The notes beneath the pieces are model-generated. The model was given only the letters and a program-made list of their open reading frames with translations, did no database searches and was not told the DNA's origin. From Nocardiopsis_B mangrovi (lineage in GTDB: Bacteria; Actinomycetota; Actinomycetes; Streptosporangiales; Streptosporangiaceae), in assembly GCF_042653925.1 (NCBI RefSeq), contig NZ_JBHSFQ010000018.1, forward strand, positions 62,001-126,000: DNA of 64,000 nucleotides, given 5' to 3'. Below, one piece after another: positions 7,684 to 15,109 of this stretch. The position numbers and the translations under genes are program-made. Numbering within the stretch: position 1 is the first letter of the stretch; each line of letters begins with the position of its first letter.

Positions 7684-8973
7684 TTATAGGCCGGATGGTC
7701 CGTCGAGAGAGCGTTGTGCGCTATCGATTAAGTCCTTGTACGTCATTACCTCGACTCTGCTGAGGTGGGTGTTCAGCGTCCGTAGGGCCTCATTAATCGC
7801 TTCCTCTGGGATTTCGGGTTGAGTGGCAGGGTGGCCAATGAGGACTGCGGCGCTAGCTCGGCGTACCTCGATCCCGAACTCCCTCCGGATGCGGTGACGA
7901 TTCTCGTCAAGGCCAACAAGGTAATTGACCGCTTGGCCGACGGCGTCGTGTACCTGGGCGGTGGCAACCCATGCGTTGCGGTGGCGCTTCACAAGCGGCG
8001 TGTGCAGGTTGCTGGCGCGCTTGAGTTCTACGACGTGTAGGGATCCGTCGCCGCGGATCAGCGGAATATTGATCTCATCGCCCGGCACCAGCCTGCGATA
8101 GGCGGCCTCGCCGATGAAACGACCACCAAAGATCCAGTATTGGTTCTTCAGCGCTTGCTGAAGGTCGTTCTCGGAGGCCGCCGGATTCTCAGCAACTTCG
8201 CGTAGAATCGCAAGACCGGCTGAGCGTCGCTGCATCTCTGCGGCTTTGAGGAGGGTTTGACCGTTGGTGTCGGAGGCTAACACGGCCCACGCCTCCGGCG
8301 ACATGACGATCTGCTTGGCGGCTTTGACCGGGTCTTCCACGTCGAGGCGTTCCATGAGGATTCGCCCCATCCACTCGGCCATCTCCGCGCGTCCTCGGAG
8401 TAATCGGTAGCGCCCCGGGCGGTCCTCCGGCGCATCGATGAACAGCGCGTCTCGACTGAGCGAACGAAAATGCATGATCACCTCATGAACCGTGGCCTCT
8501 GGGTGCTCGTTGAGGTACTCCTGAGTCGCGTCAGCCGAGTACTCATTGGCTATCCATGTACTCCCGGCCACGTAGTCGCGGTAGAGGGGACTGCGCTTGC
8601 CGTCCTGGAACAGGCGGTACCTATCCGTGAAGTCCGCCTGCAGGATTCGTTCTTCGGCGTAGTCCAGAGAATCCTGTAGGAGCCGCACTACATACCACTC
8701 TTCCGCGCCCGCGGCCTGAGATCGAGCCAGCTCCAGCAGGACGATGAGCTGTCGGCCACCACGACGGTGCCGCCCCCGCCCACTGCGCATGTGGTGAAGC
8801 ACGCCAGTGATCGCGCTCCGCACAGCCTCGTTACCAGCCTCCTCCCGAGTCTTCTCCAACTGCAGTTCCAATGTGAAATCCGATCGCACAGCCACACGGC
8901 CATCATCGCGGTAAGGACTGACATCCGTGTGATCGTGGCCGGCGGGATCTGAGCAGAGTCCCCCGCAGAGCAT
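7684..8973 (-). CDS. Shedu-type (DUF4263/SduA) nuclease, second copy
   Basis: A 429-residue protein collinear with the last ~430 residues of the large Shedu protein at 3415-6858. Shared blocks include RPGRYRLLRG, EAWAVLASD, WIFGGRFIGEAAYRRLV, IPLIRGDGSLHVVELKR, NYLVGLDEN, VLIGHPATQPEIPEEAINEA and SRVEVMTYKDLIDSAQ. The nuclease motif reads GDEINIP...VELK: the Asp at the probable first catalytic position of copy 1 (DEIDIP) is Asn here, while the E-x-K part is kept, so activity may be reduced unless the neighbouring Asp substitutes. The long zinc-module N-terminus of copy 1 is absent. The start at 8973 overlaps the start codon of the divergent ImmA/IrrE gene; an in-frame GTG about 28 codons in (VAVRSDFTLELQ) may be the true start. 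Confidence 0.7.
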   Translation of the reverse strand: MLCGGLCSDPAGHDHTDVSPYRDDGRVAVRSDFTLELQLEKTREEAGNEAVRSAITGVLHHMRSGRGRHRRGGRQLIVLLELARSQAAGAEEWYVVRLLQDSLDYAEERILQADFTDRYRLFQDGKRSPLYRDYVAGSTWIANEYSADATQEYLNEHPEATVHEVIMHFRSLSRDALFIDAPEDRPGRYRLLRGRAEMAEWMGRILMERLDVEDPVKAAKQIVMSPEAWAVLASDTNGQTLLKAAEMQRRSAGLAILREVAENPAASENDLQQALKNQYWIFGGRFIGEAAYRRLVPGDEINIPLIRGDGSLHVVELKRASNLHTPLVKRHRNAWVATAQVHDAVGQAVNYLVGLDENRHRIRREFGIEVRRASAAVLIGHPATQPEIPEEAINEALRTLNTHLSRVEVMTYKDLIDSAQRSLDGPSGL

Positions 8974-9874
8974 GTCCAGGTACGAGAACGGCCTTAATCA
9001 CCCTACCGAGGCCGTGTCCTTCGGCGCGAAAACCAAGACATCGGCGCGTAAGCAGAAGGCCGTTCGAGCCCAGGCGGCCATCGCACTCCACCTGCACGCC
9101 TGGCTGGAGGAGAAGTTCACGCTCCCCGTACCGGACGTCCCCACCTTCAGTAGGCCCGAACCGGAGACTGCGGCGGAGATGGTCCGCTCCTGTTGGGGAC
9201 TGGGGGAGGCGCCGGCACCCAACATGGTGCACCTCCTTGAGGCACACGGCGTGCGTGTCTTCGCCCTTGATCCGGCTCACGCCGAGGTCGATGCTTTCAG
9301 TTTCTGGCGTGACGACACCCCCTTCGTTTTCCTCAACACCGCCAAAAGCGGGGAGAGAGGCAGATTCGATGGGGCGCACGAACTGGGCCACTTGGTACTG
9401 CACGGCCACGATCGGTCCCTCACCGGCCCCGAGGCCGAACGTGAAGCCAACCAGTTCGCCAGCGCCTTCCTCATGCCCCGCGCCGACGTCCAGGCTCGCG
9501 TGCCCGCGGGGGTAACGGCGGACCAGATCCTTAAAGCCAAGAGGTTCTGGAGGGTCTCGGCCATGGCCCTGGCCTACCGGCTACACGACCTGGGGCTGCT
9601 CAGCGACTGGCAGCACCGGGCGGCCTGCAAAGAGTTGGCCGAACTGGGGTTCCGAAGCGGCGAGCCAGGCGGCATACCCAGGGAGACCTCTCAGGTCCTG
9701 GCCAAGGTTTCGGCCAGGCTCCGCGAGAGTGGGAGGCCCCTGGCGCGCTTGGCCGTCGAACTCGGCCTCCCCAGCGATGAGCTCAACTCCCTGATGTTCG
9801 GGCTGGCCTTCACCCTCAACCATGGTCAGGGAAGCGGGGGCCCGGCAGCACCTCCCCGTCTCCATTTGGTTTGA
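8972..9874 (+). CDS. ImmA/IrrE-family metallo-endopeptidase with a truncated HTH domain
   Basis: A 300-residue protein with the zinc-peptidase motif HELGH (in FDGAHELGHLVLHGH) and the following EREANQFASAFLMP, hallmark of ImmA/IrrE peptidases that cleave repressors of mobile elements or stress regulons. Family members of this length usually start with a complete XRE helix-turn-helix. Here only its tail survives (SRYENGLNHPTEA), joined directly to the linker VSFGAKTKTSARKQKAVRAQA, so the front of the HTH and the segment after the recognition helix are missing. A stop codon in frame at 8930 shows the frame does not extend upstream to a full HTH. The gene is probably decayed or works without DNA binding. 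Its start codon overlaps that of the divergent Shedu gene, consistent with a recombination junction here. Confidence 0.7.
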   Translation: MSRYENGLNHPTEAVSFGAKTKTSARKQKAVRAQAAIALHLHAWLEEKFTLPVPDVPTFSRPEPETAAEMVRSCWGLGEAPAPNMVHLLEAHGVRVFALDPAHAEVDAFSFWRDDTPFVFLNTAKSGERGRFDGAHELGHLVLHGHDRSLTGPEAEREANQFASAFLMPRADVQARVPAGVTADQILKAKRFWRVSAMALAYRLHDLGLLSDWQHRAACKELAELGFRSGEPGGIPRETSQVLAKVSARLRESGRPLARLAVELGLPSDELNSLMFGLAFTLNHGQGSGGPAAPPRLHLV

Positions 9875-10053
9875 CCGCGCTTGATGGACGGGGGTGAGCC
9901 CTGCGCCAGCCGAGCGGTAGCCGTGCCGTGAGAGCGTTCCCGTGCCCAACGACGACGGCGACGGAAAGCCGGGGTCACAAGAGCGAGTTGCGAGTCTCGT
10001 TGACCGAAACCCGGCACTCCGTGACTCTCTCCCGCCTGGCGGGAGTCCAACGG

Positions 10054-11655
10054 TCATTGTGTTGGCCCAGGTCGCCCGGTCTGCTTGTTGTTGGACGCGC
10101 GGGGCTTGTGCTTCGGCGCGACCCCGGGTACGACGTCGATGCCGAGGTGCTCCTTGATCAGATGCTTCAGCTCGGCGCCGTTGATGAGTTTGATGCGGTT
10201 GCGTTGGGCGAACTGCTCACTGGCGCGGCCGAACCACGAGGTGGTCACCAGGACCCCTGTCGTCGCGTTGTGATCGGACATCACTCCGGTGAGCGCGTGG
10301 ACGGCGTCGAGCCCGACCAGATTCGACCACCGTTTCGCCTGGATGAGACAGACACCGCCGAAGAAGATGTTCTTGCTCGTGGCCACTGCGTCGACACCCC
10401 CGTCCTTGGATGGGAGCGTGGTCCACGCCTCGGCTCCCATAGCGGAGAAGAGCTCCCGGACGAGGTGCTCGAATTCGGTCGGGTTCAGCTTGAGGAGGTT
10501 CTTGCGCGAGTCGAGGTCGGATACCACGTCGATGTCGTCGGCGAAGCGAAAGCGCTTCAGATCGAACTCGATGAGCGGCTCGATGGCTTCCAGATCGTAG
10601 GGGTTCGGGGAGACCAGCGCATTGAGTCGTTTCAGGCAGGCCACAGCGTCGACCTTGGAGAGCACCAAGTCCTCGAACTCGGCGCGTTCGCTCTCCACAC
10701 TGAGCAGGTGAAGCAGGGTGGTCTTCCCCGTGGCGCGGTCGGTGGTGGTCAGCCGTCCGTTGAAAACGACGGCATCCACCACGTCGGCCGGCGTTGCACT
10801 GAGGATTTCGTGCAGGGTGCGCAGCGCCACGGATGCGATGAGTTGCGCGTAGCGCTTCTTCACTTCGGTCGCCGGGCGTGGGATCGGGTCGATCGCGTCG
10901 CGCGTCTTCACGTACTTGTAGCCGCGCACATCGGGGATCACGGACGTCGGTGGAAGTTCGAGCTCGACCACGATGTCACGGTTCTGCGGACGATAGGCGA
11001 CCTGGAATTTCCTAGGGAACCCCTCCGGGTACGCCGACCTCTCCAGGATGCGCGCGACGAACCACTCGACGGCCTCGGGCCGGCCTTGGGCGAACTCAAC
11101 GGAGCGGGTGTTCAGCAGGGCGTTCTCTGACCGTGCCTCGTCCTCGATTGCCCGGACACGAGCGGCGTGTTCGCCGCGGGCTTTCGACAGGGCACTCAGC
11201 CGTTGGCTCTCCCGTTCCTTGTGGGCGGTGACCGCGTCCTGGAATGCCTGCTTGGCTCGTTCGACCTCTCGATCATGACGAGCGGATCCGCCGAACAGCA
11301 GGCTGAAGAGCCCGGGAGGCTCCGGCTCATACTCGGCCCAGGCGGGCTGGAACTCGGGAGTGTCGAGGCGGCCCGGGTCGAACCGAGGGATCTTCGGTTT
11401 CACCACCAGATCGTCGAACCTCAGAGGGGCACGCTGAAGAGCGCCGGGGAGAGCACCATCGAGCGCGGCGACACGTTGTTCGACTTCCCGTGTTCGGTCC
11501 TCGGAGCGCTTCTGCTGGTCCTCGACGTGCTGCTGCTTGCGACGGCGCTCGGCTTCCTTCTCGCGACGCGCTTCCTCTTTCGCTGCGCGTTCGGCCTCAC
11601 GGCGTGCTGCCGCCTGCTGTCGTTCCCATTCGGATCGGCCACCGCGTTGCGCCAT
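10054..11655 (-). CDS. Mrr-like restriction endonuclease with an N-terminal coiled coil
   Basis: About 533 residues. Residues ~5-60 are a charged Arg/Glu/Lys/Gln-rich coiled coil (WERQQAAARREAERAAKEEA), and a second charged helical stretch follows near 125-180. The C-terminal ~140 residues are an Mrr-type catalytic domain: LNPTEFEHLVRELFSAMG, then KDGGVDAV with Asp422 and CLIQAKRW with Gln439 and Lys441, giving the D...QxK form of the PD-(D/E)xK site, and GVLVTTSWF. Mrr enzymes cut modified or foreign DNA. I start at ATG 11655 (MAQRGGRSEWER) because AGGAGA precedes it by about 8 bases; the frame is open further upstream without a ribosome site. It is transcribed toward the ImmA/IrrE gene, with 180 bp between the two ends. 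Confidence 0.8.
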   Translation of the reverse strand: MAQRGGRSEWERQQAAARREAERAAKEEARREKEAERRRKQQHVEDQQKRSEDRTREVEQRVAALDGALPGALQRAPLRFDDLVVKPKIPRFDPGRLDTPEFQPAWAEYEPEPPGLFSLLFGGSARHDREVERAKQAFQDAVTAHKERESQRLSALSKARGEHAARVRAIEDEARSENALLNTRSVEFAQGRPEAVEWFVARILERSAYPEGFPRKFQVAYRPQNRDIVVELELPPTSVIPDVRGYKYVKTRDAIDPIPRPATEVKKRYAQLIASVALRTLHEILSATPADVVDAVVFNGRLTTTDRATGKTTLLHLLSVESERAEFEDLVLSKVDAVACLKRLNALVSPNPYDLEAIEPLIEFDLKRFRFADDIDVVSDLDSRKNLLKLNPTEFEHLVRELFSAMGAEAWTTLPSKDGGVDAVATSKNIFFGGVCLIQAKRWSNLVGLDAVHALTGVMSDHNATTGVLVTTSWFGRASEQFAQRNRIKLINGAELKHLIKEHLGIDVVPGVAPKHKPRASNNKQTGRPGPTQ

Positions 11656-11952
11656 GCCGCAGATTCTCCTGTCCGACGCGGACGAATGATTCTTCATGAA
11701 GGTAATTCGCGGCACTGACAATCGGAAGCGGATTGCGGAGACCTCATCCGTCACGGCAGAAAAGACATTCCGGGCAATACGGATGTAGACGCACCGGGGG
11801 TTGCGCGCGACAGCCTCCTCTCACGGTGGGGACATGCATACCTAGCGCCGGAGACCCTACTGTTCGCGTCCCTGATGTCGCACGGGGTGGGCAGCATGGA
11901 GTCGCTCAGCTGTCCGCGAGAGTGAAATCCCCCACCTTCTAGGAGGCCCGTT

Positions 11953-12048
11953 GTGCCTGCTCGAAACTTCGGTGGCCGGTTTTCCGACCGACCGACAAGC
12001 GTGATCGTGATCGTCACGATTCTCATTGTCATCCTCGCCCTGGACTGA
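11953..12048 (+). CDS. 31-residue single-pass membrane peptide
   Basis: A short gene with a textbook AGGAGG at 11941-11946 and GTG at 11953. The peptide has a polar start (MPARNFGGRFSDRPTS) followed by a hydrophobic helix of Val, Ile and Leu and a final Asp. Such tiny membrane peptides are easily missed; this one could be a membrane toxin or a small regulatory peptide, but I recognise no family. It precedes the frameshifted YdjM-like gene on the same strand. Confidence 0.5.
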   Translation: MPARNFGGRFSDRPTSVIVIVTILIVILALD

Positions 12049-12176
12049 TCCAGCCCTGCGATTGCCCTGACCATGGAGGCGTACATGCCGACCCCACGCT
12101 TTCCGACCGCGTGCCTGCCGGACGCGGACCCGTATCCCGCCGTGCCGCGATTGGCCACAGCGGAGGTCGCCACGTG

Positions 12177-12870
12177 ATGGCACCCAACCACGCTGCCACC
12201 GGGGCGGTGACCGGGCTGGTGAGCCCCCTGGCCACTGCCCCGATAGCCGGGATGCCCACCAGCCCGGGCGTGCTGTTCGTCGGCGCCCTCATCGGTGCCG
12301 GCGCAGCACTGGTACCCGACTTCGACCACCCCGATTCCACGGCCAGCAGATCCCACGGGCCGTTCACGCGGGAGCCGGCCCGGGGCGCGCGCCTTGTCGG
12401 CGATGGCGTACCGGTGTACCTGTACTCCTGGCGACGCCGGCAACGTCGGCACGCACCGCTACCTGTTGCACACGCCGGCGTTCACCGTCGTGATCGGGAT
12501 GTCAATAGGGATGCTGTGCCTGGGGCCACCCGCTCGCGCCGTCACGGTGTGGCTGCTGCTGTGCCTTGCACTACGCGGCCTCGGTCGCCTGCCTCGCGCC
12601 GGCAAGGTGCGCGATGCGCCGACCGGATGGCTGGCCATGGCCCGGGGCGGGAACGGATTCCTGCGTCTGCTGCCTCACCAAGCACGCGACGCACTCGGTG
12701 GGTGGTTCTCGCTGTCGCTCCTGGCCGTCGCGCTCACCTATCTACTGCTGCATTCCGGAGTGCATACCCGCGCCTATGTCGGAGCCGCGGTGGCGTTAGG
12801 GATGGTCACCCACATCCTCGGCGACGCGATCCCCCAACGGCCGTTCCGCCGGCCTGGCCCGTGCAGGTGA
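12177..12870 (+). pseudogene. Frameshifted YdjM/DUF457-like membrane metal-dependent hydrolase
   Basis: The N-terminal half is in the ATG 12177 frame: MAPNHAATGAVTGLV, VGALIGAGAALVPDFDHPDS and ASRSHGPFTR. The C-terminal half is one base further on: GNVGTHRYLLHTPAFTVVIG, GGWFSLSLLAVAL and VTHILGDAIPQRP. Joined, they give the usual layout of the YdjM-like family, with its conserved DxDHP, GTHRxLxHT and HxLGD metal-site motifs. The switch occurs at about 12375-12395 inside a GC run (GGGGCGCGCGCC), so a one-base indel is likely. It may be a real mutation or a sequencing error. GGAGG at 12162 fits the start. Confidence 0.6.
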
Positions 12871-13398
12871 GGGGAGGCGTTGGGCGATGCTAGGTGCCCC
12901 GAAGCGTTATGGAATTCACGCTGGCGTATGTCAGGAGAAAGTCATCGGCATGTTCTCCGGGGCTGGCGCGGTTATGCTCAACTTCCTTCTGCTCGCAGGC
13001 TGATGCTTGGAGGACGGCACCACCCGAAGTCCAGTCGGAAGGGACGCTGAATTCCGGGAATTCAGATGGCTGAACCACCACCACGATGCGGAAGGGCGTG
13101 TCGTGACAGTAGGTCAGGAGTCCGCATCGAATAGTGAGTGAAGCCGCGTTTCGCGTCTCCATGCGGCTCACGCATACGTAGGGTCCCGGGTCAATCCATC
13201 CTTCCTGACCTCCGGCCGCTCCTCCTCTGGTCTGGAATGGGAGGCGGGATGCTGTCATGCGGACCGGTGAGAGTGTGCGCACCGATAAATGATCATGGAT
13301 TCCGGGTGGACCCGGATCTGAAAACGGCGCACTCGCGCTGTGGTGATCGGTATCATGATGGAATCTTTTCTCTAGCGGCAGTACCCAAGGGGAGATTC
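12871..13398. other. 528-bp gap, no firm gene
   Basis: A minus-strand frame of 130 codons ends at 12890; its translation (for example EHADDFLLTYASVNSI) is not Arg/Pro-rich like most shadows, but it has no ribosome site and no recognisable family. A plus-strand frame of 38 codons from ATG 12887 with GGAGG upstream is equally possible. Neither has a clear third-position GC bias, so neither is called as a gene. The gap also holds the promoter region of the CBS-HEPN gene. Confidence 0.3.
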
Positions 13399-14961
13399 GT
13401 GGCCGATTTCACTTCCGCAGCCTGGATGATCCGCGGAGGCAGATGGGGGGAGCGGGAAGAAGCGGCGCTTCGTGAAGGGCTGACCATCCTTGGCTGGGAT
13501 GAGCTGGACGACATCGGCGGATGCTCCTCGAAGGAAGAGCTGAGGGAGCTGATCACGGCGACCTACCCCGGATCCGGTAAAGCGCGGATCGCGAACTGGA
13601 CAGGGCAGCTCTGGCGGTTTCTGAGTGTGATCGACGTCGGCGACTACATCGTCATGCCCCGCAAAGATCGCCCTTCCCTCGTGGCGTTCGGCCGGGTGAC
13701 CGGGGCGTATCGCTACCGCGGCGACGCGCCACCCGGGTTCCGCCTCACCCGTCCGGTCGAGTGGCTGAGGACGGATGTTCCCCGCTCCGCGATCAAGCGG
13801 GACCTCCTCGACAGCATGGGATCGCTGCTCACGGTCTGTCGCCTCAGTCGTTTTGACGCCGCCAGGCGCGTTGCCGACCTCGCTGAACACGGCACCGACC
13901 CCGGGCCCGGAACCGATGCAGACCAGCCAGACGAGCACAGGGCCGCAAGCCGTGCGGAACTGCTCGCGAAGGCGGCACACCCCGATTCCGACAGCCCTCT
14001 ACGGCTGACCGTCCGCGAGTTCCTTGAGTACTGGGGAGCGACTCGCCGGACGTCGGAGACCGTCGCGCGGATCGAGAAGGAACTGGACGAGAAAGGATTG
14101 ACCACTCGGCCGCCTTTCACCGAAGGATGGATCCACGCCACCATCGAGCTCGTCCCTCTCGGCGAAGAACCCGTCCTGGGCGAGTCGAGTACGGAAGCCC
14201 AGGTGGCCGCCGACACTGAGGACGTTTCGGATCTCCCGCCGATGACGCTCCGCATCGGGGATCTGGATCCGGCGAATCGGGGTGTCACATCGGTCGCCCC
14301 CGGAACGCCCCTCCGCCGGGCCATCACCATGATGCTCGTCAACAACTACTCCCAGCTCGCCGTCATTTCTGAGGAAGGTACTTTCCACGGCGCGGTGAGC
14401 TGGGAATCCATGGGGCAGGCACGCGTTGCCGACCCGAAGGCACCTCTGGAGAATGCGATCACCTCCGCATCGCTGGTCGAGTACGACGAGCCGCTGCTCA
14501 ACCAGATTCGCCAGATCTACGACAAGGGTTTCGTCTTCGTCCGGAGCCCGGACAAGTCTCGGATCAGCGGGATCATCACCGCGGCCGATCTCACCCAGCA
14601 GTTCGACGAACTGGCCCGCCCATTCGTGCTCATCGAGGAGGCCGAGCGGCGGCTGCGCCGCCGGGTCGACGAAGTGTTCACGCTTGAGGAGATCCGCGCG
14701 GTGGCTCGGAGGAACCCGGCCCGAATCCAGTCGGCCGCCGATCTCACACTGGGCAACTACCGGTTCCTGCTCACGCCGGAGGAGAACTGGGACAAGCTCG
14801 CGTGGAACCTGGACCAAGACGTGTTCCTCGAGCTGCTGAAGGCGGTGAACGCGATCCGCAACGAGACCATGCACTTCAGCCCGGATCCGCTGACGCCTGA
14901 GCAGTTCGAACAGCTCAACGGCTTCGTCGGACTACTCAGGACGGTGGATCCCGCCGGCTGA
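13399..14961 (+). CDS. EVE/PUA-like, winged-helix-like, CBS-pair and HEPN RNase-like fusion protein
   Basis: A 520-residue soluble protein with four visible parts. Residues ~5-160 (AAWMIRGGRWGEREEAAL, TGQLWRFLSVIDVGDYIVMP, FGRVTGAYRYRG) resemble the EVE/PUA-like N-terminal domain of Mrr- and McrB-type restriction proteins, which reads modified DNA or ligands. Residues ~200-255 (TVREFLEYWGATRR) look like a winged helix. Residues ~285-405 are a CBS pair, a fold that binds adenine nucleotides. Residues ~405-520 fit a HEPN domain with R487-NETM-H492, the R-x4-H motif of HEPN RNases. The whole suggests a nucleotide-gated abortive-infection effector, which is inference. Start GTG 13399 follows AAGGGGAG by 4-5 bases; the open frame upstream lacks conserved sequence. 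A large helical protein gene follows after a strong hairpin. Confidence 0.6.
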   Translation: MADFTSAAWMIRGGRWGEREEAALREGLTILGWDELDDIGGCSSKEELRELITATYPGSGKARIANWTGQLWRFLSVIDVGDYIVMPRKDRPSLVAFGRVTGAYRYRGDAPPGFRLTRPVEWLRTDVPRSAIKRDLLDSMGSLLTVCRLSRFDAARRVADLAEHGTDPGPGTDADQPDEHRAASRAELLAKAAHPDSDSPLRLTVREFLEYWGATRRTSETVARIEKELDEKGLTTRPPFTEGWIHATIELVPLGEEPVLGESSTEAQVAADTEDVSDLPPMTLRIGDLDPANRGVTSVAPGTPLRRAITMMLVNNYSQLAVISEEGTFHGAVSWESMGQARVADPKAPLENAITSASLVEYDEPLLNQIRQIYDKGFVFVRSPDKSRISGIITAADLTQQFDELARPFVLIEEAERRLRRRVDEVFTLEEIRAVARRNPARIQSAADLTLGNYRFLLTPEENWDKLAWNLDQDVFLELLKAVNAIRNETMHFSPDPLTPEQFEQLNGFVGLLRTVDPAG

Positions 14962-14991
14962 TCCGCGAGTGGGTCGGAAGGGCGGACGCCA

Positions 14992-15019
14992 AGCGCCTCG
15001 GCGCCGGCGCCGAGGCGCT
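14992..15019 (+). terminator. Perfect 28-bp palindrome between the CBS-HEPN gene and its neighbour
   Basis: AGCGCCTCGGCGCC is followed directly by its inverse. It lies 30 bases after the stop of the CBS-HEPN gene and 90 bases before the start of the next gene, so it may end or attenuate the transcript between them. Confidence 0.6.
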
Positions 15020-15109
15020 CACGGCCACCTCTGGGATTCGCGTGTGCCGGACGAGACGAGCACGGAGTGCGGGGATACGTCCCGCGCAGTTCAGATAGAG
15101 ACGGATCCG

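Noticed and set aside
12890..13282. 130-codon minus-strand frame
   Set aside because: The translation looks less like a shadow than most, but there is no ribosome site, no clear codon bias and no family, so it is not called.
14969..15109. Upstream extension of the helical-repeat protein
   Set aside because: Arg-rich, overlaps the 28-bp palindrome, and lacks a ribosome site.
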